DNA from: Roseobacter sp.
GTDB lineage: Bacteria > Pseudomonadota > Alphaproteobacteria > Rhodobacterales > Rhodobacteraceae
Reading direction: 5' to 3'
DNA length: 64,000 nt
Assembly (NCBI GenBank): GCA_015665415.1
Contig: JADFAE010000014.1
Span: 248,001 to 312,000, forward strand
Shown here: in pieces, positions 34,728-43,174 of the stretch
Layout: the number at the start of each line of letters is the position of its first letter
Numbering within the stretch: the first letter of the stretch is position 1
Notes under the pieces: generated by a model
What the model saw: the letters and a program-made list of their open reading frames with translations, nothing else
Told to the model about the DNA's origin: nothing
The model's database searches: none
Position numbers and translations under genes: made by a program

Positions 34728-35135
34728 ATGAGTGTTCAGAACTGCATTCCCAAACACAAACATGACATACCTGCCGTTGATCGGGCGAGAGAAAGGGGCT
34801 TTCCCTCTCTCAACGACGCCATCCCGGAACTGCTAGTGTGGGTTCAAGATGCAAACTGGCCGGTGGCTGAACCGACTGCCTCCGTGTTGAAGAATGCCGG
34901 ACTGGAAATAGTACCACATATCAGAAGTGTACTGGCTGGAAAGGATGCGGTGTGGAAGTACTGGCTAATCCTTCTTGTCATCGCGCAATCCTCTCCGCAA
35001 GTGGTCAGAGAACTTAGAGATGAGCTTTCGCGTCTGGCTTACGATCCTAGCAGCGATGATGTGCTCGAAAGCGTGGATGCTGTTGCTAAGGAAGTTCTGA
35101 GCGAGCATCTATCGCAATCTCGCAACGGCAGCTAA
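34728..35135 (+). CDS. DUF5071 domain protein
   Basis: Soluble 135-residue protein. The opening IPKHKHDIPAVDRARERGFP, then AIPELLVWVQDANWPVAEPT and VWKYWLILLVIAQSS are DUF5071 features, a helical-repeat family of unknown role. No catalytic motif. Its base composition and codon choice (many A/T-ending codons such as AAA, CTT, GAA) differ from those of dnaB and alr beside it, which suggests an acquired single-gene islet. GC-rich repeat elements flank it on both sides. Confidence 0.75.
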   Translation: MSVQNCIPKHKHDIPAVDRARERGFPSLNDAIPELLVWVQDANWPVAEPTASVLKNAGLEIVPHIRSVLAGKDAVWKYWLILLVIAQSSPQVVRELRDELSRLAYDPSSDDVLESVDAVAKEVLSEHLSQSRNGS

Positions 35136-35186
35136 GTCCGGATAGCTGCCCTTCAAGGATCGCAACAATCAAGTGTTTCGCCAATT

Positions 35187-35240
35187 GCCAAAGCCTGGCT
35201 TTGGCAGCGCCCGAACCGCCCCCGCGGGGCGGGCGCGGTG
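35187..35240. repeat. REP-like double hairpin before alr
   Basis: GCCAAAGC-CTG-GCTTTGGC (35187-35205) is a perfect 8-bp stem with a three-base loop, followed by a GC-rich dyad at about 35206-35236 (GCGCCCG ... CGGGCGC around CCCCGCGGGG). It lies between the DUF5071 gene and alr, where no gene is seen. Confidence 0.55.
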
Positions 35241-35398
35241 GCCTTCTGAAATGGTCCAATGGCGATTTGGCCCTTATCTTGGCCACTGGACACCTTTGGT
35301 GACCGAAACCAGCCACAAGCCGCCCAATGCCACCAAACCTAACAGTATTCCCCGCGAATTTCACTTGACCCCTGCCGCGCGCATGTCAAGAACGGGGC

Positions 35399-36436
35399 AT
35401 GAGCACGGCTAAACTGACAATCAATCTCGATGCGCTGGTGACCAACTGGCAGAATCTCAACGCAATGACCAACTGCGAGACCGCAGCCGTGGTCAAGGCA
35501 AACGGCTATGGGCTGGATGCGGGCCGTGTGGCCAAGGCATTGGCCAAGGCTGGCGCGCGCAATTTCTTTGTCGCCGCCGCCGAAGAAGGCGTGGCGCTGC
35601 GCCGCGCCCTGGGCCCCGGCCCCGGTATCTCGGTGTTTTCCGGCCATATGGAAGGCGACACCAAGCTCTTGAAGGAGTTTCAGTTGACGCCGATGCTGAA
35701 CTCGCTGGACCAGATGCTGCGCCATTTTGAGACCCTGCCCGGTCATCCCTTTGGAGTGCAGCTGGACAGCGGCATGAACCGGCTCGGCATGGAGCCCGCC
35801 GAATGGGCCGCCGTGCGCGACATCGCTCTGGGCCAGGGCCCGGTGTTGTTGATGTCGCATCTGGCCTGCGCAGATGATCCTGCCCATCCGATGAATGCGC
35901 AACAATTGCGCGTCTTCCGCGAGATGACAGACGGCATCGAAGTGCCGCGTTCCTTGGCCGCCACTGGTGGCATGCTTTTGGGGCCCGATTATCACTTTGA
36001 CCTGTGCCGCCCTGGTGTCGGTCTCTATGGTGGCGAGCCTTTTGGCGATGCCCTGCCGGTGGTGCAACTCGACCTTCCCGTCATTCAGCTGCGCGATGTC
36101 GAACCTGGCGAAAGCGTCGGCTATGGCAACGCCTGGGTGGCTCAAACCCCAGCGCGCATCGCCACCGTTGCCGCAGGCTACGCCGACGGGCTGCAGCGGG
36201 CGCTGACAAAGGGCGATGTTTTTGCCTATGCCGGGGAGGCCCGCTGCCCGATTGTGGGGCGCGTCTCAATGGATCTCATCACTGTGGATGTCACCGCCCT
36301 TGATCAGGTGCCCGCATCGCTCACCCTGCTGAACGAGGAACAGACCATCGAACATCTGGCCCAGGCCGCAGGCACCATCGGCTATGAGATCCTCACCTCG
36401 CTGGGCCACCGCTACGCCAGGACCTACCAAGGATGA
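35399..36436 (+). CDS. alr: alanine racemase
   Basis: PLP enzyme making D-alanine for peptidoglycan. 345 residues. The PLP lysine lies in [14 protein letters not shown] near residue 33, and the catalytic tyrosine in [12 protein letters not shown] near residue 260. The C-terminal beta domain has [14 protein letters not shown]. Its last bases overlap the ATG of the MlaE-like permease, so envelope lipid transport and wall precursor genes are co-expressed. Confidence 0.95.
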   Translation: MSTAKLTINLDALVTNWQNLNAMTNCETAAVVKANGYGLDAGRVAKALAKAGARNFFVAAAEEGVALRRALGPGPGISVFSGHMEGDTKLLKEFQLTPMLNSLDQMLRHFETLPGHPFGVQLDSGMNRLGMEPAEWAAVRDIALGQGPVLLMSHLACADDPAHPMNAQQLRVFREMTDGIEVPRSLAATGGMLLGPDYHFDLCRPGVGLYGGEPFGDALPVVQLDLPVIQLRDVEPGESVGYGNAWVAQTPARIATVAAGYADGLQRALTKGDVFAYAGEARCPIVGRVSMDLITVDVTALDQVPASLTLLNEEQTIEHLAQAAGTIGYEILTSLGHRYARTYQG

Positions 36437-37215
36437 ACCCGCTCGATCTTCTGGCCCGCTTGGGTCGCATGGTTCTGGCCGCGCTGGCGGCAATTGGCCG
36501 GGTGGCTCTGTTCGGGCTCAGCACCTTTTCCCATATGCTGCGCCCGCCCTATTACCCGCGCGAGTTCTTTCTGTCGCTGTTGCAGATCGGCTGGCTATCG
36601 CTGCCGGTTGTTGGCCTGACCGCCCTGTTCACAGGTGGAGCGCTGGCCCTGCAGATCTATGCCGGTGGTGCCCGTTTCAACGCCGAGGCCGTGGTGCCGC
36701 AGATCGTCGCTATTGGCATGGTCCGCGAGCTGGGACCGGTTCTGGTGGGCCTGATGATCGCCGCGCGCGTGACCTCTTCCATCGCCGCCGAGATCGCCAC
36801 CATGAAGGTGACAGAACAGATCGACGCCCTGGTGACGCTTTCGACCAACCCGATGCAATATCTGGTGGCCCCGCGTGTGCTGGCCGCCCTGATCACCGTT
36901 CCCGTGCTGGTTGGCATCGGCGATATCATCGGCATTGCCGGCGGCTATACGGTTGCGGTCTACAATCTCGATTTCAACTCCGCCGCCTACCTCAAGAACA
37001 CGGTTGATTTTCTCGAACCGCTGGATGTGATTTCCTCCCTGGTCAAAGGCGCCTTCTTTGGCGTCATCGCCGCCACCATGGGCTGTTATTACGGTATGCA
37101 ATCCGGGCGTGGTGCTCAGGGTGTGGGCCGGGCGACAAAATCCTCTGTCGAAGCCGCTGCCGTGTTGATCCTGGCCGCCAACTTTGTCCTGACCGGAGTG
37201 TTCTTTTCGCTATGA
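36433..37215 (+). CDS. mlaE: MlaE-type ABC permease
   Basis: Inner-membrane permease of a phospholipid/lipid transport system, 260 residues with about five hydrophobic segments. The family core is clear: [40 protein letters not shown], and the coupling region [20 protein letters not shown]. The gene overlaps alr upstream and the lipoprotein gene downstream (ATGA). The ATPase MlaF follows, but no MCE/MlaD substrate-binding gene is in this unit. Confidence 0.9.
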   Translation: MNPLDLLARLGRMVLAALAAIGRVALFGLSTFSHMLRPPYYPREFFLSLLQIGWLSLPVVGLTALFTGGALALQIYAGGARFNAEAVVPQIVAIGMVRELGPVLVGLMIAARVTSSIAAEIATMKVTEQIDALVTLSTNPMQYLVAPRVLAALITVPVLVGIGDIIGIAGGYTVAVYNLDFNSAAYLKNTVDFLEPLDVISSLVKGAFFGVIAATMGCYYGMQSGRGAQGVGRATKSSVEAAAVLILAANFVLTGVFFSL

Positions 37216-37667
37216 GGTATGTCCTGGCCATAGGTTTGCTTGGTGCTCTGGGGGCCTGCGCATCACCGCAGTCGCACAAGATCATCAGCGCCTATCATGC
37301 CCGTGCGGCGTCTGATGAGACCCCAGATGACCGGCTGCGCGCGGTGGCCTTTCAGCGCCTGCAGGGCATGTCCCGCCCCAAAGCCTTGGCCTATCTCGAG
37401 GCCGATGGTTTCCAGTGTCAGGGCGTCACCTGCGTCAACTCCATTCGCAAGAAGCTAGACGCGCAGGATGCGACCTTTGCCACCTCCTCTCCACAACAAG
37501 ACAGCCTCACCCATCGCCGCGCCTATATGCAAAGCTATTCGCTGTCCTTGGTGGCCGAGGTGATCGACGACCCTGAACAGATCTACGCCGATGCCATTTT
37601 TCACAGCGGTCTGGTGCCTCTGTATCGCAGCGCCCACCCTTCCGACCTTGAGGTGACAGATGATTAA
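37212..37667 (+). CDS. small lipoprotein of the Mla operon
   Basis: 151 residues. A lipoprotein signal [16 protein letters not shown] ends with lipobox LGAC, cysteine at residue 16. The rest (SRPKALAYLEADGFQCQGVT) has two further cysteines in CQGVTC and no known motif. It sits between permease and ATPase with overlapping starts, so it probably belongs to the transport complex on the periplasmic side. It may stand in for a missing MCE protein, but that is guesswork. Confidence 0.75.
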   Translation: MRYVLAIGLLGALGACASPQSHKIISAYHARAASDETPDDRLRAVAFQRLQGMSRPKALAYLEADGFQCQGVTCVNSIRKKLDAQDATFATSSPQQDSLTHRRAYMQSYSLSLVAEVIDDPEQIYADAIFHSGLVPLYRSAHPSDLEVTDD

Positions 37668-38406
37668 GATGGACAATGTCCATAAGGCCTTTGGCGACAA
37701 CCATGTGCTGCAGGGCATGAATCTGGAGATCCCCAAGAGCTCTTCAATGGTGATCATCGGCGGCTCCGGCACCGGCAAATCCGTGGCACTCAAAAGCGTG
37801 CTGGGACTGATCACACCGGATTCTGGCGAGATCTATGTCGATGGCAAACCCTCTGGATCCGGCGACCGCGATGCCTTTCTGGCCCGCTTTGGCATGTTGT
37901 TTCAGGGCGGCGCGCTGTTTGACTCGCTGCCGGTCTGGCAGAATGTCGCTTTCCGCCTGCTGCGCGGCCAGTTGAAACGCCCAGTAGAAGAAGCGCGCGA
38001 AATCGCCATCGAGAAGCTGCGCCGTGTGGGGCTCAAATCCAATGTCGCCGACCGCCTGCCCGCCGAGCTGTCTGGTGGCATGCAAAAACGCGTCGGATTG
38101 GCCCGTGCTATCGCCGCCGAGCCAGAAATCATCTTCTTTGACGAGCCCACCACCGGCCTCGACCCGATTATGTCCGGGGTGATCAACGACCTGATCCGCG
38201 AGATCGTGGTCGAGATGGGCGCCACGGCGATGACCATCACCCACGACATGTCCTCGGTGCGCGCCATTGCCGACAATGTGGCGATGCTGCACGGTGGCGT
38301 GATCCAATGGACCGGCCCGGTGGCGGATATGGATCAATCGGGGGATCCCTATCTGGACCAGTTCATCCACGGCCGCGCGGAGGGGCCGATCGAGGCGGTG
38401 CGGTGA
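37660..38406 (+). CDS. mlaF: MlaF-type ABC ATPase
   Basis: ATPase of the lipid transporter, 248 residues. Walker A is IGGSGTGKSVALK, signature LSGGMQKRVGLARA, Walker B IIFFDEPTTGLDPIMS, and the switch histidine is in MTITHDMSS. Overlaps the lipoprotein gene by eight bases, and its TGA directly abuts the next ATG. The unusual C-tail ends in AEGPIEAVR. Confidence 0.93.
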   Translation: MIKMDNVHKAFGDNHVLQGMNLEIPKSSSMVIIGGSGTGKSVALKSVLGLITPDSGEIYVDGKPSGSGDRDAFLARFGMLFQGGALFDSLPVWQNVAFRLLRGQLKRPVEEAREIAIEKLRRVGLKSNVADRLPAELSGGMQKRVGLARAIAAEPEIIFFDEPTTGLDPIMSGVINDLIREIVVEMGATAMTITHDMSSVRAIADNVAMLHGGVIQWTGPVADMDQSGDPYLDQFIHGRAEGPIEAVR

Positions 38407-38811
38407 ATGGAGGTTTTCAGGGACGTCACAACAGCAATTACTCTGTATTTCCCCGTCCTAGTTCCCACGCTAGCAGGACTTGCTCTGTACTTGAAACGAA
38501 GAGCAGGGCTGCAAGTTGCCTTTTACCGAACCGGCGTGCTGGCTGCATTTGCCTGGACGGTGTGGACTTTGGCTGAGTTTACCCTACCGCTGCGCTGGCC
38601 TCACATCAGCGCCACGCTGATCTATTTCCTGGCTAGCATTTTTCTGTTTTTCGCCACTCTAATTGTGTGGGGGTATGCTTTGAAAACGGCTCCGGCCGGA
38701 GCAAAAGTGGAGGATTATCCTGTCATGATCGTATTTGCTGTTTGGCTGGCCAACGCTCTGATTGCTCCGCTTGTGAGCTACACTTGGGCGTTTTCTCAAA
38801 CACTCAGCTAA
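38407..38811 (+). CDS. four-helix membrane protein of unknown function
   Basis: 134 residues with about four hydrophobic segments (FPVLVPTLAGLALYL, GVLAAFAWTVWTLAEF, ATLIYFLASIFLFFATLIVW, MIVFAVWLANALIAPLV). The ATG follows the mlaF TGA without a gap. Base composition is lower in GC than in mlaF, with codons like ATT, TTT and AAA, so it could be a recent insertion that uses the operon promoter. No family recognised. Confidence 0.6.
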   Translation: MEVFRDVTTAITLYFPVLVPTLAGLALYLKRRAGLQVAFYRTGVLAAFAWTVWTLAEFTLPLRWPHISATLIYFLASIFLFFATLIVWGYALKTAPAGAKVEDYPVMIVFAVWLANALIAPLVSYTWAFSQTLS

Positions 38812-38844
38812 TCTGACGGCGTTTCAGTCGGCTTTCTCGTTTCA

Positions 38845-38970
38845 CCTTCCCTAAGAACTCCCGCCGGAGGCAACCACCACCAGGCCAATGCCTGGCCGCG
38901 GGCGGAAGCATAGCGCCCGCCCATGGGGGCGGACGGGCGCTGGCCAGGCCGCAAACAGCCCAGCTGGTGG
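38845..38970. repeat. intergenic CCGGAGG/GGCGCTGGCC element
   Basis: CTCCCGCCGGAGG, then GCCTGGCC ... GGCCAGGC and CGCCCGCC ... GGCGGACGGGCG arms between 38855 and 38955, giving nested hairpins. It contains the CCGCCGGAGG core also seen at 31930. No gene is seen in this 235-bp gap. Confidence 0.5.
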
Positions 38971-39046
38971 AACCTTGCAACGCTTTCCCCTTTCAATTCA
39001 GGTCGGAAAAGCGCAAGTCTGGGTAGACCAACAATGACGTGCCACC

Positions 39047-39481
39047 ATGATCCTCCGCCTTCTCACCCTCTCCTTGCTGATCCTCTACCCGGTTGCCTGG
39101 TTTGCACCCTTGCTACGGGCGGGCCTCTTGCCGATATTTGGCCTCAGCGAGATTTCAGTCATCACCGGCTTGCAAAGCCTTTGGGGCAGTGACGCGGCGC
39201 TGGCGCTGATCGTTACCTTCTTTGCCATCTTTGCCCCCTACCTCAAAACCATCGGCCTGGCGCTGGTCCAATGGGAGCTGCTGGACACCAAGGTACAACC
39301 CGTCCTGCATGTCCTTGGCAAGCTGGCAATGGCCGATGTCTTTCTGATCGCGCTCTATATCACCCTGGCCAAGGGCATATCCTACGCCACCATCGAGGTT
39401 GCCTGGGGCCTCTATCTTTTCACCGCATGTATCTTCGCATCACTCGTGCTTGGCCTTCTGACAAAGCCAGAGACCAAATAG
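39047..39481 (+). CDS. paraquat-inducible protein A-like membrane protein
   Basis: 144 residues, with hydrophobic segments at about 5-25, 45-70, 90-110 and 115-140. The sequence VQPVLHVLGKLAMADVFLIA is the PqiA hallmark. It is half the length of E. coli PqiA and represents one module. PqiA works with the MCE protein PqiB in lipid traffic. Its closeness to the Mla genes suggests a shared envelope role. Confidence 0.85.
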   Translation: MILRLLTLSLLILYPVAWFAPLLRAGLLPIFGLSEISVITGLQSLWGSDAALALIVTFFAIFAPYLKTIGLALVQWELLDTKVQPVLHVLGKLAMADVFLIALYITLAKGISYATIEVAWGLYLFTACIFASLVLGLLTKPETK

Positions 39482-39600
39482 GGGGCGATGCCCCCTCGCG
39501 CCCCAGGCGCTCACCCCCAGGATATTTGGGGCCAAATGAAAATTGCTGGCCATTCATTTGGCCAAAAGTATCCCGGAGCGCGAGGCAGAGCCTCGCAGCC
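39480..39600. repeat. intergenic AAATGA/GGATATTTGG repeat pair
   Basis: GGATATTTGGGGCCAAATGA (about 39519-39538) is followed by an inverted relative, TTCATTTGGCCAAAAGTATC (39555-39574), so the two form a long imperfect hairpin. Upstream GGGGGCGATGCCCCCTCGC is a further stem. This is the best-preserved copy of the dispersed element in this window. Confidence 0.6.
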
Positions 39601-39635
39601 CTTGAACAAACAAAGAACATAAGGCAGAAAGCCTT

Positions 39636-41003
39636 ATGGCAAAATCAAATTCCTTCTCCTGCTCAGCCTGTGGTGCGAGCTTTTCAAAATGGTCCGGGCG
39701 CTGCGAAGGCTGTGGCGACTGGAACACCATCGTCGAAGACAAAGGCCTTTCCTCCGCTGGCCCGTCGAAAAAGTCCCTTGGCATCCGCCGCGGCAAGACC
39801 ATCCCGCTGTCTGATCTCTCTACCGAAGAGGCCCCACCGCCACGGGCCACCTGCGGCGTTGGGGAACTCGATCGCGTTCTTGGCGGCGGCCTGGTCGCCG
39901 CCTCTGCCATTCTTGTGGGCGGAGATCCGGGGATCGGCAAGTCGACCCTGTTGTTGCAGGCGGCAGCGCGCTTTGCTCAGGCCGGGGTCAAGACCATCTA
40001 TGTCTCTGGTGAAGAAGCCTCAGCCCAGGTGCGCATGCGCGCGCAGCGTCTGGGATTGGCCCAGGCACCAGTACAATTGGCGGCTGAGACCAATCTGCGC
40101 GATATCCTGACCACCCTGGAAGCGGAAAAACCGCAGCTGGCGATCATTGATTCCATACAAACCATGTGGGCCGATCATGTCGACAGCGCCCCCGGCTCTG
40201 TCAGCCAGGTGCGCGCAGCTGCCCATGAGCTGACGACCTTTGCCAAGGCGCAGGGCATCTCGATCATCATGGTCGGCCATGTCACCAAGGAAGGCCAGAT
40301 CGCCGGCCCACGTGTGGTCGAACATATGGTTGACACCGTCTTGTATTTTGAAGGCGAGCGTGGCCACCAGTTCCGCATCCTACGCGCGGTCAAAAACCGC
40401 TTTGGGCCTGCGGATGAGATCGGTGTCTTTGAGATGACCGGAGCTGGCCTGTCGGAGGTCACCAATCCTTCGGCGCTGTTCCTGTCGGACCGGGGGGAGC
40501 CCTCGCCCGGGTCGGTGGTCTTTGCCGGCATCGAAGGCACACGTCCGGTGCTGGTTGAAATGCAGGCCCTGGTCGCGCCCTCACCGCATTCGCAACCCCG
40601 CCGCGCGGTGGTGGGATGGGACAGCTCGAGGCTGGCAATGATTCTGGCGGTCCTTGAAGCCCGCTGTGGCATTCCCTTTGCCGGGCTTGATGTCTACCTC
40701 AACGTTGCTGGTGGCATGAAAATTTCCGAACCGGCTGCCGATCTGGCAGTGGCTGCCGCCCTGCTCAGTGCGCGCGAAGACGTCACCCTACCAGCCAATA
40801 CAGCTGTTTTCGGAGAAATATCGCTGTCTGGTGCCCTGCGCCCTGCCCCGCAGACAGAAAACCGGTTGAAAGAAGCGCAAAAACTTGGTTTCACCTCTGC
40901 AATAGCTCCAAGTGGTGGCAAATCCGTTTCGATCAAAGGTCTTGGCCTGCGCCAAACTTCAGATCTGGCAGGTTTTGTTGGCGAATTCTTTGGAGCCGGC
41001 TAG
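39636..41003 (+). CDS. radA: DNA repair protein RadA
   Basis: Recombination factor that promotes branch migration, 455 residues. The N-terminal zinc finger is CSACGASFSKWSGRCEGCGD. Walker A is VGGDPGIGKSTLLLQA, the RadA-specific KNRFG is present (RAVKNRFGPADE), and the C-terminus is Lon protease-like (YLNVAGGMKISEPAADLAVA) without protease function. No operon partner is needed; cvpA follows after 39 bases. Confidence 0.95.
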   Translation: MAKSNSFSCSACGASFSKWSGRCEGCGDWNTIVEDKGLSSAGPSKKSLGIRRGKTIPLSDLSTEEAPPPRATCGVGELDRVLGGGLVAASAILVGGDPGIGKSTLLLQAAARFAQAGVKTIYVSGEEASAQVRMRAQRLGLAQAPVQLAAETNLRDILTTLEAEKPQLAIIDSIQTMWADHVDSAPGSVSQVRAAAHELTTFAKAQGISIIMVGHVTKEGQIAGPRVVEHMVDTVLYFEGERGHQFRILRAVKNRFGPADEIGVFEMTGAGLSEVTNPSALFLSDRGEPSPGSVVFAGIEGTRPVLVEMQALVAPSPHSQPRRAVVGWDSSRLAMILAVLEARCGIPFAGLDVYLNVAGGMKISEPAADLAVAAALLSAREDVTLPANTAVFGEISLSGALRPAPQTENRLKEAQKLGFTSAIAPSGGKSVSIKGLGLRQTSDLAGFVGEFFGAG

Positions 41004-41015
41004 AGTTGCCAAAAT

Positions 41016-41030
41016 TTTACCGCAGGTTAA
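41016..41030 (+). promoter_or_regulatory. weak CtrA-like site before cvpA
   Basis: TTTA-CCGCAGG-TTAA has the TTAA-N7-TTAA layout with one mismatch in the left half, 13 bases before the cvpA ATG. It gains interest from the perfect site at 41737-41751 after cvpA. Confidence 0.25.
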
Positions 41031-41042
41031 CGGGCGAGGGAC

Positions 41043-41597
41043 ATGGAAGGTTTCACTATTATTGACGGGGTCGTGGCCCTGGTCATCGTATTATCGGCGC
41101 TTCTGGCCTATTCGCGTGGGTTTGTGCGCGAGGCCATGGCCATTGCCGGCTGGATTGCCGCGGGCGTTCTTGCCTTCATGTTTGCGCCACAGGTCGAACC
41201 CCTGATGGCGGAAATTCCGGTTGTTGGCGAATTCATCTCTGACAGTTGCGAATTGTCGATCATCGCCGCCTTTGCCGCAGTGTTTGCTGTCGCCCTGATT
41301 GTGGTCTCCTTCTTTACGCCGCTGTTTTCCTCACTGGTGCAGCGCTCCGCTCTGGGCGGGCTGGATCAGGGAACCGGGTTTTTCTTTGGCGTGCTGCGCG
41401 GCATCCTTTTGGTGGCAATTGCCTTCTTCCTTTATAATGTTGTCATGACCGGACAGAATTTCACAATGGTTGACGACAGCCGCTCTGCCGTCGTCTTTGA
41501 GCGCCTGATCGGCAAGATCGAGGATCGCAATCCAGAGCAGGCCCTGGGCTGGGTGACGCAGCAATATGAGGCTTTGATCGGCTCCTGCGGCAGCTGA
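41043..41597 (+). CDS. cvpA: CvpA family membrane protein
   Basis: 184 residues with four hydrophobic segments: FTIIDGVVALVIVLSALLAYSRGFVREA at the start is characteristic, followed by AGWIAAGVLAFMFAPQV, SIIAAFAAVFAVALIVVSF and ILLVAIAFFLYNVVM. In many bacteria cvpA stands directly before purF; here 4 kb separates them. CvpA has been linked to colicin V export and envelope integrity. A terminator follows. Confidence 0.92.
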   Translation: MEGFTIIDGVVALVIVLSALLAYSRGFVREAMAIAGWIAAGVLAFMFAPQVEPLMAEIPVVGEFISDSCELSIIAAFAAVFAVALIVVSFFTPLFSSLVQRSALGGLDQGTGFFFGVLRGILLVAIAFFLYNVVMTGQNFTMVDDSRSAVVFERLIGKIEDRNPEQALGWVTQQYEALIGSCGS

Positions 41598-41636
41598 GGC
41601 GATACTCCTTAACCAAATTGAATCTTCGGTAGTTTC

Positions 41637-41663
41637 AAAGGGCGCCTTACTGGCGCCCTTTTT
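41637..41663 (+). terminator. Rho-independent terminator of cvpA
   Basis: AAAGGGCGCC-TTACT-GGCGCCCTTT, a perfect 10-bp stem with a five-base loop and five T residues in all. It starts 40 bases after the cvpA stop. Confidence 0.9.
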
Positions 41664-41690
41664 CTATGGCCTGAAAAACGCTTCACAGCT

Positions 41691-41699
41691 TTATCCACA
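41691..41699 (+). promoter_or_regulatory. perfect DnaA box
   Basis: TTATCCACA, nine of nine consensus bases, 28 bases after the cvpA terminator and 18-60 bases before the TTAA cluster. A second perfect box in the window is upstream of dnaB. Confidence 0.6.
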
Positions 41700-41716
41700 G
41701 CAGGCTGATCCAAGCG

Positions 41717-41751
41717 TTAACCGCAGCCGTTAACCATTAACCCTTTATTAA
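41717..41751 (+). promoter_or_regulatory. CtrA-type TTAA cluster
   Basis: TTAACC at 41717, 41730 and 41737, and TTAACC again at 41748. The pair TTAA(41737-41740)-N7-TTAA(41748-41751) is a perfect CtrA site by the Caulobacter consensus; the first two are nine bases apart. It probably controls the gene at 41993 or ends a regulated domain. Confidence 0.5.
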
Positions 41752-41992
41752 CCATCTAGAATCATCTCTCCTTGGCCAAAGTCAGGAGGTTGGGGATTCG
41801 GCCGTATTTCCTAAAAAATCCTCAATAGCCCCCTGCCAAAGGTTAACAGTCCCGCCCAAAAACCCATTTTGTCGCCAAAAAACAGGCCAAGATCGAAATT
41901 GGCCGCACCCCTGCCCCATTTCCGTCCCAATTCGGGGGCCACATAGGATCAACACAGACGAACAGGCACTTGCGTTCAGAAGGACCGACAAC

Positions 41993-42670
41993 ATGCTGAT
42001 GGATCATTTCAATACCTTTGCCGATTTTCAGCCGGTTGGCCTTCTGTTGGATTTCCCTTTTGCCCAGCCGGAACCCAAGGTCGAGGCGCCCCAGCGCAGC
42101 CGCAGCGGTGGCTTTTTGCCCGACACCCTGGTGGAGACAGATCGCGGTTTCATTCAGGCCCGTGACGTCAAGCCCGGTGACATGGTCTACACTTATGACG
42201 GTGGCTGCCAGGAAGTCGAAGCCCTGCGCCACGCAGTGCCACGCACGACCACGCTGATGCATGTTCCTGCCGGTGCCCTGGGCAATGACAGCGATCTCTT
42301 GCTGCCTGCGGATCAGATGGTTGGCTTGGAAATCGACACCGCCGAACGTCTCTTTGGTCTGCCGCTGGTCGTGGTCAAGCTGATCGCTTTGGCCGGTTAC
42401 AAGGGCATCACCGCCCAAGCCCCTGAACGCCTGGGTCGCATCCATATCGAATGCGCAGAAGAAGAGCTGATCTGGGCAGAAAGCGGCATGCTGATGCAGG
42501 CCGGCGAAGGTGGACCCGATGGTGCCTTCAAAGAACTTTCCCTGTCGGAAACCCGCCAGATCCTGGCCAGCGAAGAGGGCCGTGCCCTGGCTCTGACCGG
42601 ACTGGACGCGCAAGAGGCACGCTACCCCGACCTGCTGCAGGACCTGTTGCAGGGCACCAAGGCGGCCTGA
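41993..42670 (+). CDS. Hint-domain-like protein lacking the catalytic cysteine
   Basis: 225 residues. The segment FLPDTLVETDRGFIQARDVK-PGDMVYTYDGG matches the start of a Hint/intein fold (CFxxGTxIxTxxG...GDxVxTxDxG), but the position of the nucleophilic Cys or Ser is taken by Gly (GGFLPDT). The later LLLPADQMVGLEIDTAERLF corresponds to the usual SPDHRL histidine region, here with Gln. It should not splice or self-cleave. The N-terminal 35 residues hold proline and acid residues only. Roseobacters have many Hint proteins, often with surface or toxin partners. It stands under CtrA-like sites. Confidence 0.7.
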   Translation: MLMDHFNTFADFQPVGLLLDFPFAQPEPKVEAPQRSRSGGFLPDTLVETDRGFIQARDVKPGDMVYTYDGGCQEVEALRHAVPRTTTLMHVPAGALGNDSDLLLPADQMVGLEIDTAERLFGLPLVVVKLIALAGYKGITAQAPERLGRIHIECAEEELIWAESGMLMQAGEGGPDGAFKELSLSETRQILASEEGRALALTGLDAQEARYPDLLQDLLQGTKAA

Positions 42671-43174
42671 GTAACCAGCCACCCTGGGACTTGTCCCCGA
42701 GACTCTCGCCAAAAAAACCGCAAGCACTCGCCTGTAAGAAATCTGGGGTTCCATCGAACAGATTGCGGTTTCAAGCCTCGCCAAGCGAGGTTTGAATAAC
42801 GCGCAGCTCTGTCTGGCAACAGATCCAGCACATCAGTGGCTTAGACCGGAGTTGCCCGGAAAGACCTGCGACATGCGGACCTCAGCTCAGGGGGACGAGC
42901 TGGCCCTGGATGCGGTTTTCCTGACAGCCAAAAGATCTCCATAGACGTGCATCACTATCGCGACCTTCTCTTTTTGCGACAGCATGACGAATTTGTTAAT
43001 CTCAGATTTCATCTTTTTGTGTGTCATTACCCAATCCGGAAACCGCCATGAATGGCCCCGGACTGGAGCAGAATTTACGTCCACGTCCCATCTTCAGCTC
43101 CAACCCTTGAGCCCTGTATCGACCCCAGATCATGGGGTTCGTTGCACATGCGAACAGAAGTTTTGAGGTTAAAG
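42671..43174 (+). other. 504-bp gap before the chemoreceptor
   Basis: No gene is supported. A hairpin CAAGCCTCG-CCAAG-CGAGGTTTG lies at 42772-42794, which may end the Hint-like transcript although no T tract follows. The last 200 bases are AT-richer and probably hold the chemoreceptor promoter. A longer reading of the chemoreceptor from 43052 was not chosen. Confidence 0.5.

Larger units (their letters stand above)
41598..41992 (+). other. 395-bp gap with terminator, DnaA box and CtrA boxes
   Basis: No gene is seen. The gap carries the cvpA terminator, a DnaA box and four TTAA motifs, listed separately. The last 150 bases before the Hint-like gene contain CCC-rich, AAA-rich stretches without a clear promoter. 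Confidence 0.6.

Noticed and set aside
41691-41751. Chromosome origin
   Set aside because: Only one DnaA box is present and there is no long AT-rich unwinding region or adjacent dnaA, hemE or repABC.
42671-43174. Longer N-terminus for the chemoreceptor from 43052
   Set aside because: The extra 41 residues are not hydrophobic and the ribosome site before 43175 is good.
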